From Rhizobium sp. L43 (GTDB lineage: Bacteria > Pseudomonadota > Alphaproteobacteria > Rhizobiales > Rhizobiaceae), in the NCBI RefSeq assembly GCF_002531725.1, contig NZ_NWSQ01000007.1, positions 186,001 through 250,000 on the forward strand: a stretch of 64,000 nucleotides of DNA, read 5' to 3'. Within the stretch, counting starts at the first letter, position 1. Every line of letters begins with the position of its first letter. Positions 20,001-28,011 of this stretch are shown here, one piece after another. The translations under genes and the position numbers were made by a program. Under the pieces are notes generated by a model, which saw nothing but the letters and a program-made list of their open reading frames with translations, did no database searches and was not told where the DNA came from.

Positions 20001-20279
20001 TCAGTGATATTGCTCGAAATCGACGCGGGCGGCATCGTTGCCGTCGAACTCGAATGTAATGCACCAGGGGCCGTTGACGTGAACGGTGTACCGGGTGGGA
20101 TGATGACCCTTCAGGGCATGGAAGTCGAACCCCGGGAGGTTCATGTCATCAGGCTTTTCGGCCTGTTCCAGGCGGTCGAGCCGGATCAGAATGCGCATTT
20201 GCAGCTTGGCATCGATCTTTGCAGTTTTGCCTGTCTCAAAAAGATCTGCCAGAGCTTTGTTTCTGAACGACTTGATCAT
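20001..20279 (-). CDS. higB: HigB-family toxin (RelE-like mRNA interferase)
   Basis: Ribosome-dependent mRNA endonuclease family, 92 residues, full length. It shows the N-terminal MIKSFRNKALADLFETG and the C-terminal core NGPWCITFEFDGNDAARVDF, ending EQYH. First gene of the higBA operon, preceded by a dyad-symmetric site (20288-20327). Confidence 0.93.
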   Translation of the reverse strand: MIKSFRNKALADLFETGKTAKIDAKLQMRILIRLDRLEQAEKPDDMNLPGFDFHALKGHHPTRYTVHVNGPWCITFEFDGNDAARVDFEQYH

Positions 20280-20287
20280 GATCGACG

Positions 20288-20327
20288 TGTAAACTTTTAG
20301 CTGACAGATGTCAATATTTAACTTACA
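20288..20327. promoter_or_regulatory. Dyad-symmetric site upstream of higBA
   Basis: Interrupted inverted repeat: outer arms TGTAA (20288-20292) and TTACA (20323-20327), inner arms TGACA (20302-20306) and TGTCA (20309-20313), with an AT-rich filling. It ends 9 bases before the higB start codon on the minus strand, the normal place for the HigA operator and promoter. Confidence 0.6.
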
Positions 20328-20375
20328 AGCAAAATGATAAGATCACGTCGACCTTTTGATGCCAGAGATCGATTG

Positions 20376-20828
20376 TCAGACGGATTTCTGCTTCTTGATG
20401 ATGCTGATATTGCCGCTCACTTCGAGGATCGCAAATTTTATCTCCGTCACGCTCTCGACGCCTTCCTGGCTTCGCGCCGCCTGCATGACATCTTCCTTCT
20501 GCAGGCGGGCGCCTTTGAGCGCGCGTTCGTCGTAGACGCCATCCGTCACGAGAACGGTCGGAACGCCCTCGATGATATGCGCTGCGCGAGGCCACCACCT
20601 CTTGACATAGGACAGGCCGATGTCGGTCGTAAACAGCGTCAGGATCAAGATGACGGCGTTGGTGATCGAGAAGTCATCGCCCAGCATCGCCTGCTGCGTG
20701 GTTTCGGAGATCACCAGCACGATGACCAGATCGAACGGCGTCATCTGGGCCAGTGTCCGTCTTCCCGACAAGCGGATGATCACGAGCAGCGTGAAATAAA
20801 TTGCCAGTCCGCGTAATACCGCATCCAC
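20376..20828 (-). CDS. DUF421 membrane protein (YetF-like)
   Basis: Small inner-membrane protein of the DUF421/YetF family, 150 residues. Hydrophobic segments (LAIYFTLLVIIRLSG, LVIVLVISETTQQAML, ITNAVILILTLFTTDI) occupy the first half; the family motif GRRTLAQMTPFDLVI follows the first. The C-terminal half is the soluble DUF421 domain. GTG 20828 is chosen: the longer open frame upstream overlaps the preceding gene and is not family-like. It begins 10 bases after the preceding stop, so it is co-transcribed with the methyltransferase/membrane-protein gene. Function unknown. Confidence 0.85.
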   Translation of the reverse strand: MDAVLRGLAIYFTLLVIIRLSGRRTLAQMTPFDLVIVLVISETTQQAMLGDDFSITNAVILILTLFTTDIGLSYVKRWWPRAAHIIEGVPTVLVTDGVYDERALKGARLQKEDVMQAARSQEGVESVTEIKFAILEVSGNISIIKKQKSV

Positions 20829-20838
20829 CGTGCTGCCC

Positions 20839-21339
20839 TCATGGAAAAATGAAAGTGGACTGGGCGCGTGTCTCCCCACCGATGCCGACGGTGGCGCGAT
20901 GAGCGCCGGGAAGCTGAGTCTGCAGACGAAACACGATCTGCGTCGAGCCCGCCGGATCGGCGGGGAAGACATAACCTATCCGTCCTTCCCGCGCGAAAGT
21001 CGCCTTTTGGGGCGGGTCGATGCCCTGGATCGAGAAAGTTTGAAGGAAGGCGGCATCGATCGTGAAGACCCGGTCTTCGGACGACGGCGTGAATTTCACC
21101 GTCATATCCTCGGGCGCATTCCATCGGGAGATGACGGGAAAATCGATGGAGCCATCGGGCAATAGGAGTGTTTGCCGTGAAAACGGACCGCCCCTTCCGA
21201 GCAAGCCCAGCAAGCAGGTCGCCAGAAGGAGCGTAAAGGCGACCCAGGAAATGCGTTGAACGGCCCAGAACCGTTGCTGGAATTCGCTATGATCAAGCAC
21301 GCCTTCCGGCAGCGCGGGCGGTTTAGGTATTTTTCCCAT
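20839..21339 (-). CDS. Possible separately translated membrane protein (internal start of the PIMT fusion)
   Basis: Alternative product of 166 residues starting at the internal ATG 21339, in the same frame as the PIMT fusion. The start has AAGGAGG with ideal spacing, which would be a coincidence inside a coding sequence. The product begins MGKIPKPPALPEGVLDHSEF, has a single membrane helix and a C-terminal extracytoplasmic domain (VFTIDAAFLQTFSIQGIDPP). No family recognised. It lies directly before the DUF421 gene, which suggests a functional pair. Confidence 0.5.
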   Translation of the reverse strand: MGKIPKPPALPEGVLDHSEFQQRFWAVQRISWVAFTLLLATCLLGLLGRGGPFSRQTLLLPDGSIDFPVISRWNAPEDMTVKFTPSSEDRVFTIDAAFLQTFSIQGIDPPQKATFAREGRIGYVFPADPAGSTQIVFRLQTQLPGAHRATVGIGGETRAQSTFIFP

Positions 21340-22071
21340 GCCCCCTCCTTCAGCGTTTCGCGGAGAACTTTGCGCGGAGGCAAAAGTTCCCGGTGGTGAT
21401 GGGGCCGGCGCCGTGTACATCGGATGTGCAGCAGTCCAGGCGTCTTCGCCGATCAGGGGAACGAAGCGCACCCCACCGAGATCTTCTTCCTCGAACGCGG
21501 TGGCCCCGGTGCGCGTGATGCGTTTCAGCCGCTGCTCTTCACTGCGGCCGATCGGGATGATGAGCCTGCCTCCAAGGTCCAGCTGTTCTTTCAACGCGGT
21601 CGGCACCTGGGGCGCGCTCGCAGAAACGACAATGGCATTGAACGGGGCGGCTTGCGACCAGCCTTTGCTGCCATCGCCAACACGAACGTCAATGTTGCGA
21701 TATCCGAGTTTCTCGAACCGTTCGCTGGCCTGAAGCGCCAGGCTTTCATGTCGCTCGATGGAATAGACCTGCCTTGCTATCCGGCTGATGAGGGCTGAAG
21801 CGTAGCCGGAGCCTGTTCCAACCTCGAGCACTTTGTCGCCGGCAGCCAGCTTGGCCTTTTCGAGCATGAGGGCCACAACGAACGGCTGCGAGATTGTCTG
21901 GCCCTCGCCGATCGACAGCGGCGCATCCTCATAGGCGAATTCCTCGCAGCCGGGAGCGACAAATTTTTCGCGTGGCACTGTGCGCATCGCCTCGGTGACG
22001 TTTTGATCGCGAATGCCACGACCCGTAACGTGGTGCTCCACCATGTGATCTCGGATTCGCGTCATATCCAT
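20839..22071 (-). CDS. pcm: Protein-L-isoaspartate O-methyltransferase fused to a C-terminal membrane domain
   Basis: One open frame of 410 residues. Residues 1-215 are a complete PIMT domain, which repairs isoaspartyl residues using S-adenosylmethionine: MVEHHVTGRGIRD, the acidic loop GEGQTISQP and the SAM site VLEVGTGSGYASAL are visible. Residues 219-244 are a Pro/Ser/Ala/Gly-rich linker. Residues 245-410 contain one transmembrane helix (about 272-290, WVAFTLLLATCLLGLLG) and an uncharacterised beta-rich domain. Inside the frame, at 21337-21339, an ATG is preceded by an excellent Shine-Dalgarno (AAGGAGGGGGC), so the second part may also be made alone. Either a true fusion or two genes joined by loss of a stop. 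Confidence 0.82.
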   Translation of the reverse strand: MDMTRIRDHMVEHHVTGRGIRDQNVTEAMRTVPREKFVAPGCEEFAYEDAPLSIGEGQTISQPFVVALMLEKAKLAAGDKVLEVGTGSGYASALISRIARQVYSIERHESLALQASERFEKLGYRNIDVRVGDGSKGWSQAAPFNAIVVSASAPQVPTALKEQLDLGGRLIIPIGRSEEQRLKRITRTGATAFEEEDLGGVRFVPLIGEDAWTAAHPMYTAPAPSPPGTFASAQSSPRNAEGGGMGKIPKPPALPEGVLDHSEFQQRFWAVQRISWVAFTLLLATCLLGLLGRGGPFSRQTLLLPDGSIDFPVISRWNAPEDMTVKFTPSSEDRVFTIDAAFLQTFSIQGIDPPQKATFAREGRIGYVFPADPAGSTQIVFRLQTQLPGAHRATVGIGGETRAQSTFIFP

Positions 22072-22457
22072 GGATCAGTTCCACTGTCCCGATTGCATCC
22101 TGGCAAACTTCTGGGCGGTGCAGAATGTAAAACAAATCGGCGACCGGGGAGTTCCTGGGATCGGCAGGTTTTGGCACGCGGCGAGGCTGTCAGATTCGAT
22201 GCCCGACACGTCGAGGAACCTTTTCCGATCCGATTCAAGGGGTGCTCAACAGGTCTTTCTTCCGAGGTCCGTCATTGCGGTGCTTTTGCTCAGTCCATTT
22301 GGAGAACTTAGTGTGAGGAGGGAAGTTCGACAGGCATGTGCCAACCAGGAACCCTGGCATGAACATCTTCTTCGAGAGATTGGGGCATCGGCGCCCGAAG
22401 CGGAAAGGATCAGTGCGAGGAACCGGCTGGCCGACATCGGCCCCCTGACGACACCAC
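22072..22457. other. Intergenic region, no gene recognised
   Basis: About 385 bases between the start of the PIMT gene and the end of the LuxR-type gene, both on the minus strand. It must hold the promoter of the PIMT/DUF421 operon. Short open frames on both strands have no recognisable protein features. Confidence 0.5.
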
Positions 22458-23192
22458 CTAACTCGGCAAGGCGTCATGCCCGCCGGCGGCTCTTTGAACT
22501 AAGCGGGCAACCACCTCAGTGCGGTTCTGCGCCTGCAACTTGCGCATTATGTGTTGCAAATGCATCTTCACCGTATGCCCCGACAAATTGAGTTTGCCCG
22601 CAATGACCTTATTTGAGCAGCCGCATTGCAACTCCGCGAGGATATCCGTCTCCCGGGGAGTGAAATCGGCAATCGCCAGGTACTGCGTCCTGTCATCCAA
22701 GCTTTTTTCGGCCTCATTTCTGGGTGGGCTATCGTTTGAGCCTGCTGTAACAGCTCCCAATAGCTGCGGGAAAAATGTTCCTCCAGCCAGAACGAGACGA
22801 AGACCGGCAAGGGCAATGTCAACGGGCAGGGAAGTCGAGAAAAAGCCGCGGATGCCCATCGTGAGCGCCTGACGGGCTATGATGGCGTCATCCGTGCCTG
22901 AGAGAAACGTGACCGGAGCCTCAGGAAAACGTGCAGCAATTGCCGCGAGATCATCACGCAGGCTGGTGCTTTCGACACCTCTGCCGGCCAGATCCAATGC
23001 AATCAAACGCACCTCAGCTCCAAGAGCTCGATCGAGACTCTCGGTAGAGATTAAATCTATAAAGTTCCAACCGGCGAGTTCACCCTGAAGAAGCTTCACC
23101 ACGGTCGTGCGCGCGAGAGTAGAGTGCTCAATGATGATCACAGTTGGTGCATTGCGCCCCAGACGGCGCTTAGTTCTAGCAATGTCGGACAC
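22458..23192 (-). CDS. LuxR-family transcriptional regulator with degenerate receiver-like domain
   Basis: 244 residues. Residues 15-125 resemble a response-regulator receiver (VIIIEHSTLARTTVVKLLQG, LIALDLAGRG, VTFLSGTDD), but the first acidic pocket is not clearly conserved, so phosphorylation is doubtful. The C-terminal GerE/LuxR helix-turn-helix is complete (FTPRETDILAELQCGCSNKV, then LSGHTVKMHLQHIMRKLQAQ). GTG 23192 with GGGGAG upstream is preferred over the longer start at 23222. It stands alone. The nearest candidates for control are the glycine-rich cargo genes upstream. Similar orphan regulators control exopolysaccharide or motility genes in rhizobia (inference). Confidence 0.85.
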   Translation of the reverse strand: MSDIARTKRRLGRNAPTVIIIEHSTLARTTVVKLLQGELAGWNFIDLISTESLDRALGAEVRLIALDLAGRGVESTSLRDDLAAIAARFPEAPVTFLSGTDDAIIARQALTMGIRGFFSTSLPVDIALAGLRLVLAGGTFFPQLLGAVTAGSNDSPPRNEAEKSLDDRTQYLAIADFTPRETDILAELQCGCSNKVIAGKLNLSGHTVKMHLQHIMRKLQAQNRTEVVARLVQRAAGGHDALPS

Positions 23193-23950
23193 TTGCGTGC
23201 TCCCCAGATATTTGCAACGCAACAGCTATTCATATTATTCCTCTTCTCACTACATGTCATGATAAAAAGCGAGTGTATTATTGATATCAATAGTCTGATC
23301 TCTCATGATAATTCTTATAGTCTATAAGATTTCATCGATAGATAACTGGGGATGCGGAGCATATTGAAGGGCTTGTTCATGCGGGTACGCTGGTTCGACT
23401 TGTCGCTGCAGACTTTCCAGCTTTCGCCGAATTCACGTATGGCAAGCGGGTCAACAAAGCTTTCAAAGGCACTGAAAAGGCAACCGATCTGCCGCAGAAC
23501 CATTGAGGAAAGAGCCATTGGATATCACCAGCTGGCGATCGGCTCGGCTTTGTTTCCATATCTCAAATCAAAGCGGTCGCAGACCCCGGTAGCAAAACGA
23601 CAAAGGGGACAAGCGGCAAAAGTACAAAGATCGCCGACTACCCGTTATGATTAGTGAAACTGCGCTTTAATGACGCATAATACCAGTTAACATTGTTCTC
23701 ACTCAGGCAACACTGCCCTCCGGCACCGCCAGACGCCGGCCGCGAACGGCCTCTGGTGGCCGAAATCGGCGAGAATGCGGATGAGGTCAGAGTGGGATGT
23801 TCGGTATCTCGGTGAACCGGTCCGTTCCGTGCCATATCGGCCCAAGAGACGAAAGCCGGGCGGAGCAAGCGATTCAACATATGGCTTGAAAATGACACGA
23901 AGCACAGCCTCGTGCAGTTGAACCTCTGCAATGCAAGTCGGAGTCTATCC
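23193..23950. other. Long intergenic region, AT-rich then unassigned
   Basis: About 760 bases without a supportable gene. The first 150 bases are very AT-rich and probably hold the LuxR-type promoter. The remainder contains short open frames on both strands (for example minus strand near 23700-23905) that look like decayed coding sequence but match no family I recognise. No structured RNA was identified. Confidence 0.45.
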
Positions 23951-24050
23951 GCTCTAGCTATTTGTTTTCACGCAATTCCCGGCAAAAGCGTTTCACGCTT
24001 TGCCTGGAAAACCGCGGCACACTTTTGCTGGAATTGCTCTAGCTATGCAT
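23951..24050. repeat. Rhizobial-type intergenic palindromic repeat
   Basis: Imperfect nested palindrome: CTCTAGCTAT at the left end and again at the right end, GCAATTCC (23972-23979) pairing with GGAATTGC (24030-24037), and an inner hairpin GGCAAAAGCG-TTTCA-CGCTTTGCC (23981-24004). The pattern resembles short mosaic repeats common between genes in Rhizobium (from memory, not checked). The right arm supplies the TAG stop of the neighbouring glycine-rich protein gene (24039-24041). Confidence 0.6.
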
Positions 24051-25127
24051 GAAGCTCAGAATGTCGTCGACGAGAGCCGAATGCGCGTCCGTGAGGTTGC
24101 CTTCTCCACCGTGGCCTGCGATACCGGCCAGTTGCAGCGCTTGCTGATCATAGAGAACATGATCGGTCTGTTGGGCGTCCGCCGTCCCGCCGGCGGGAAC
24201 GGCAATGTTGATGGGATGGAAATAGCCGAAATTGACGTCTACCATGCTGCCGGTTGACGATCCGTCCCCACCGCCGCCACCTGCGTGGTTGCCGGTAAAA
24301 ATCGTATCTGACGACAGGTTGAAGCCTCCGCCATTGCCGCCGATGCCTGCGATCTGCACAGTGCCCTGATCGAAAATGACATTGTTTGTCTGATGAGCCT
24401 CTGCGGAGCCGCCTGCGGCGCCCACGGCGATGTTGATCGGTGAGAAAATGGCGATACTCACGTCGACCATGCTGCCGACGAAATATCCATCGCCGCCGTG
24501 GCCCGCATAAAAGTCGCCGGTCAATGTGAGCGCAGTTCCCGGGCTCATCGACGCGCCGTGGCTCGCGACGTTATGGTCTCCGCCCGAGCCGCCCATGCCG
24601 CCAATCTGGGTCGCGCCCTGCAGGAACAGTGCGTTGTTCGATTGCTCGGCGTGAGCCTCCGCGCCGGGGCCTGCAGCCACAGCAGTATTCACGGGGGTAA
24701 ACGCCGCGACTTCGGTGCTGACGAGTCCACCGTAGAAGAGCCCATTGCCCCCGGTGCCGGCATGATTGCCGCCATCGCCGCTGCCGATGGCAACATTGCC
24801 GCTTCCACCATTGCCGCCTATCCCAGCCATTTCGGTGGGATGCTGATTGATGAGCGCGTCGTTGCCCTGGAAGGCGCCGGCACTGGAATGAGGTCCCGCA
24901 ATGGCGGCATTGGACGGCGCGAAGACGGCCAGTGCGTTGCTGCTGACCACGCCTTCGCTGATCCCGTCACCGCCGCTGCCGGCTGAATTATGGCTCGGAC
25001 CAGAAGCGACATCCAATGGAAGCCAAGTCGGTACCAGCGCCAAATGCCCCGCGGCCACGTTGGAGGCGAGGTGTTGATCGGTGCCCGTCTTGGGCAGGTT
25101 TTCCGATAAGGGACGAGTTTCCGCCAT
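24039..25127 (-). CDS. Glycine-rich four-repeat protein, putative type I secretion cargo
   Basis: 362 residues, not assigned to a known family. After an N-terminal region of about 45 residues the protein consists of four related units starting near residues 46, 122, 207 and 281. Each has a GxGGDG-type opening, a V(S/D)xxxAxFxPxNxAV strand, an Ala/Gly stretch, a QxNxxLxxQ segment and a closing IAGIGGNGGxGN. There is no Sec or Tat signal; the C-terminus (ALVDDILSFMHS) is short, hydrophobic and acidic, as in type I secretion substrates. ATG 25127 has GGAG upstream. It is divergent from a second Gly/Asn-rich protein and the exporter genes, so secretion by that exporter is inferred. The units are not classic RTX nonapeptides. 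Confidence 0.7.
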   Translation of the reverse strand: MAETRPLSENLPKTGTDQHLASNVAAGHLALVPTWLPLDVASGPSHNSAGSGGDGISEGVVSSNALAVFAPSNAAIAGPHSSAGAFQGNDALINQHPTEMAGIGGNGGSGNVAIGSGDGGNHAGTGGNGLFYGGLVSTEVAAFTPVNTAVAAGPGAEAHAEQSNNALFLQGATQIGGMGGSGGDHNVASHGASMSPGTALTLTGDFYAGHGGDGYFVGSMVDVSIAIFSPINIAVGAAGGSAEAHQTNNVIFDQGTVQIAGIGGNGGGFNLSSDTIFTGNHAGGGGGDGSSTGSMVDVNFGYFHPINIAVPAGGTADAQQTDHVLYDQQALQLAGIAGHGGEGNLTDAHSALVDDILSFMHS

Positions 25128-25602
25128 TACGGTCTCCATTCGCGGGCGACTGCACGTCCACCGAGCATGCGGCGCTATGCAGCCTGAGTTGTTCAGGCAT
25201 TGTGCATCTGAACGTGGGAAAAGCAGAGCCTGCAATTCGTCTACATCCTGTCGGCTAGTTCTGTAGCCATTTGGCTGTCATGGCCGCAGCGCCTCTTGTG
25301 CGAATAGCGAGCGCTAAATCCGCCTTTGGATCAAAGGCTCTGGCGTCGCTTCGACGAGCTCGCAGACAGGATCGTGACTATGCCACCCTGCACCAAATCG
25401 CTAAGTGCTAATCCAAATAACGCTCCGCTACCTCCAAGTATACGCCCGAATGAATGTCGCCGAATATCTAGATAGGCCACAGATTAAATCGCAGGCAATA
25501 TTCGCCTGCGGTTGTATTGGCTGCGGTGACATGCTGGGACGCACACCGCAGGGGGACGCCGTAAAACGAACACGGATGAAACCAAGTAAAGGAGTGACAT
25601 CA
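25128..25602. promoter_or_regulatory. Divergent control region of the two glycine-rich protein genes
   Basis: About 475 bases between the two putative cargo genes. It contains a perfect inverted repeat CGCAGGC-AATATTC-GCCTGCG at 25490-25510, followed by the Shine-Dalgarno AAGGAG of the rightward gene. Promoters for both directions must lie here, but I cannot fix their positions. Confidence 0.5.
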
Positions 25603-26178
25603 ATGCCTATTCCACAGATATCCGACACGATTCACCTCAACAACCCGGATGCGGGTGATGCGAATGCCGGCAACGGCGGTGATGGCCACAACAATGGGAA
25701 CATCAACTACAATCCGGTTGCGTATGTAGACCCCGTGCAAACGGTCTACGGGGCAGAGACCCATCTGCACAACGGCGATCACGTTTGGCAGAAGGCAGGT
25801 TGGGACGCCGGCAGTGGCGGAGACGGTGGCCTTGCTCAGGCCAAGAACGGCTTCCTGGCGGCGGTCACGAACAGCGGCGACGGCGGCGCGGGGGGCGATT
25901 CCCACTCCAACGGCAGCCAAGGAAACACGAGCGGCCACGACACGGCTTCGGTAGCTGCGGCTACGACCGCGACACAATATACGCAGCTCGTGGCCGATCA
26001 GCATGCCACCATCCTCGCCGGCGTCGGCGGCAATGGCGGCAACGGAAACAACGCTCTGGGCGGCGATATCTCGTCGGCTTTGGTTCACTCGGATCCCGAA
26101 ACGACGACGGTGAACAATTCTCTCGATCACTTCATAAACGCCTTCGGCCATATCGACGTCGACCATCTCGGCTCATGA
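25603..26178 (+). CDS. Gly/Asn/His-rich protein, putative type I secretion cargo
   Basis: 191 residues with strongly biased composition: DAGDANAGNGGDGHNNGNIN near the start, SGDGGAGGDSHSNGS in the middle, and ILAGVGGNGGNGNN, which matches the unit-closing motif of the protein at 24039-25127. No Sec signal. The acidic, aromatic C-terminus (FINAFGHIDVDHLGS) fits an uncleaved type I signal. AAGGAG eight bases before ATG 25603 fixes the start. A strong hairpin separates it from the ABC exporter gene downstream, the arrangement expected for abundant cargo plus scarce transporter. Function outside the cell unknown; the family is not one I recognise. Confidence 0.72.
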   Translation: MPIPQISDTIHLNNPDAGDANAGNGGDGHNNGNINYNPVAYVDPVQTVYGAETHLHNGDHVWQKAGWDAGSGGDGGLAQAKNGFLAAVTNSGDGGAGGDSHSNGSQGNTSGHDTASVAAATTATQYTQLVADQHATILAGVGGNGGNGNNALGGDISSALVHSDPETTTVNNSLDHFINAFGHIDVDHLGS

Positions 26179-26189
26179 ACTCTGACTCT

Positions 26190-26219
26190 GAGGGTCGCCG
26201 GTTTCGGCTGGCGACCCTC
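26190..26219 (+). terminator. Hairpin between cargo gene and exporter genes
   Basis: Perfect 10-bp stem GAGGGTCGCC / GGCGACCCTC with a 10-base loop, starting 11 bases after the cargo stop. No T-run follows, so partial termination or 3'-end protection of the cargo mRNA is likelier than full termination. Confidence 0.7.
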
Positions 26220-26281
26220 CTGAATTGCTGAATCAGCACGCAGCCTCTTCTTGTCAGAATCAAGTGCAGCGAGATCTGATA

Positions 26282-27997
26282 ATGACAACGATTTCCATAA
26301 AGCCACCGCGCCCGCCGACACAGCTTGTTGTTGCGCTCAGGGCTTGTGCCGGAGCCTTCGGGTTGGTCTTCCTCTACAGCTGCGGCTACAATCTCTTTCT
26401 TCTCGCGCCTTCCATCTATCTCCTGCAGATCTATGACAGGGTGCTGTCGAGCCGAAGCGCCGACACGCTCCTGATGCTGACGATCATCATCGCCATCGCC
26501 GTGCTGGTCGGGTCCATGCTGGATATCGTGCGCAGGGCAGCTCTTTCGCGCATCGGCAGTTGGCTGGACCACAGGCTACGGCCTATGGTTCTCACCGCAT
26601 CGTTCGAATATGCCGCTCGCGCTGATGCGGGAGCCGCCACGGAATGCTACAGGGACCTGGCCGCATTGCGCCAGTTCCTCGATTCACCGGCTAGTTCCCT
26701 GTTTTTTGACGTTCCCTGGGCGCCGCTATTCCTGCTCCTGCTCTTTCTTGTGCATCCGCTGCTCGGGACCATCGGTCTTCTGAGCGCAGTTGCACTTCTG
26801 CTGTTTGCGTTCATGACGGAACTGGCGACGCGCGCGCCGCTTGCCCACGCCAATCTTGCCCTTTCGAAGAGCTATCTGCGCTTTGCGACCGCCCTCAAAA
26901 ACATCGAGGTCATCCGGGCAATGGGCATGCAGGATGGCGCAGCGCTGATCGTCTATCGCGATGCGGAAATGGCAAGACGGGCGCAGGATATCGCGATGCA
27001 TCGCACCGAGATCATTCTTGGTTTCTCCAAATCGATCCGAACACTCGCGCAGATCCTCATGATGGGATCGGCGACCTGGCTGGTGCTCGTAAACAGCGGC
27101 AGTCCCGGGATCATCTTCGTTGCGAGCCTGCTGCTCGGGCGCGGGCTCGCACCGATCGAGGGCGCAATAGGGGCATGGCGCTCCTTTACCTTCGCCCGCA
27201 ATGCCTTCAATCGCCTGAACAGAATGCTGATAACAGTTGCATCGGATTGCGATGCCCGAATGGTGCCGGTGCCGGAACCCAGTGGCCTCATTCTCGATAA
27301 CGTCAGCTATTTCAAGCCCTTCGCCAATCGGCCGATATTGACTGACATCACCTTGCGCCTGGCGCCTGGCGATTGCATAGCGCTCATCGGTCCGTCGGGA
27401 TCGGGAAAATCGACACTGGGTCGCGTCATGGCAGGCGTTGTGCCGGCAACGAGCGGATATGCTCTTCTCGGTGGGGTCGATATCTCGGCTCTGCGCCTTT
27501 GCGGGGGAACCTGCCACGTCGGTTACCTGCCGCAGGACATCGAACTCTTCGGCGGAGCGATCAAGGATGTGATCGGTCGGCTGGACGGAGGAGATCCCGG
27601 CAAAGCGATCGACGCCGCAAAGCTGGTTGGATTGCATGAGGCGATCATGCGGCTGCCGCAGGGCTACGAGACCGATATCGGTGAAGGTGGAAACCTGCTG
27701 CTTAGGGCTCAGCGCCAACAGCTGGGACTGGCGCGGGCGGCCTATGGAAATCCGTCTCTGATCGTTCTCGACGATCCGAATTCGAGCCTGGATTATGACG
27801 GCGAACGCATGCTGTTTGCGGCAATCGAGCGCATGAAATCCAGGGGGATGATCGTCGTTGTCATAACGCACCGGATGGGGATCCTGCCGGTCACCAACAA
27901 GATTGCCATCATGCGTAACGGGACGGTGGCTGCCTTCGGCGACAGCGAGCGGATTTATGAAGCTTATCTTCAACCACCGTCTCGAACAGGAACCTAG
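26282..27997 (+). CDS. Type I secretion system permease/ATPase (PrtD-like) with altered ABC signature
   Basis: Inner-membrane half-transporter of type I secretion, 571 residues: membrane domain (hydrophobic segments within about 20-310; conserved YDRVLSSRS), then an ATPase domain. Walker A GPSGSGKST (about 370-378), Walker B LIVLDDPNSSLD and the switch His (VVVITHR) are intact. The signature motif LSGGQ is replaced by LLRAQ (residues 473-477, bases 27698-27712), although the rest (RQQLGLARAAYG) is kept. ATG 26282 has no good Shine-Dalgarno; an upstream start at 26225 is possible. It lies after the Gly-rich cargo gene and before the HlyD adaptor. The outer-membrane TolC partner is not in the window. 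Confidence 0.9.
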   Translation: MTTISIKPPRPPTQLVVALRACAGAFGLVFLYSCGYNLFLLAPSIYLLQIYDRVLSSRSADTLLMLTIIIAIAVLVGSMLDIVRRAALSRIGSWLDHRLRPMVLTASFEYAARADAGAATECYRDLAALRQFLDSPASSLFFDVPWAPLFLLLLFLVHPLLGTIGLLSAVALLLFAFMTELATRAPLAHANLALSKSYLRFATALKNIEVIRAMGMQDGAALIVYRDAEMARRAQDIAMHRTEIILGFSKSIRTLAQILMMGSATWLVLVNSGSPGIIFVASLLLGRGLAPIEGAIGAWRSFTFARNAFNRLNRMLITVASDCDARMVPVPEPSGLILDNVSYFKPFANRPILTDITLRLAPGDCIALIGPSGSGKSTLGRVMAGVVPATSGYALLGGVDISALRLCGGTCHVGYLPQDIELFGGAIKDVIGRLDGGDPGKAIDAAKLVGLHEAIMRLPQGYETDIGEGGNLLLRAQRQQLGLARAAYGNPSLIVLDDPNSSLDYDGERMLFAAIERMKSRGMIVVVITHRMGILPVTNKIAIMRNGTVAAFGDSERIYEAYLQPPSRTGT

Positions 27998-28011
27998 GGA
28001 GGGACGCCGCC

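Noticed and set aside
23352..23654. Small plus-strand protein gene of 100 codons in the long intergenic region
   Set aside because: No good Shine-Dalgarno, basic low-complexity translation, no recognisable family; equal-quality frames occur on the other strand.
24039..25127. CRISPR-like or tandem DNA repeat
   Set aside because: The periodicity is at protein level, about 75-85 codons per unit, with diverged DNA; no short identical repeats with unique spacers.
24039..26178. Classic RTX (calcium-binding nonapeptide) proteins
   Set aside because: Glycine-rich, but no run of GGxGxDxUx nonapeptides is present in either protein.
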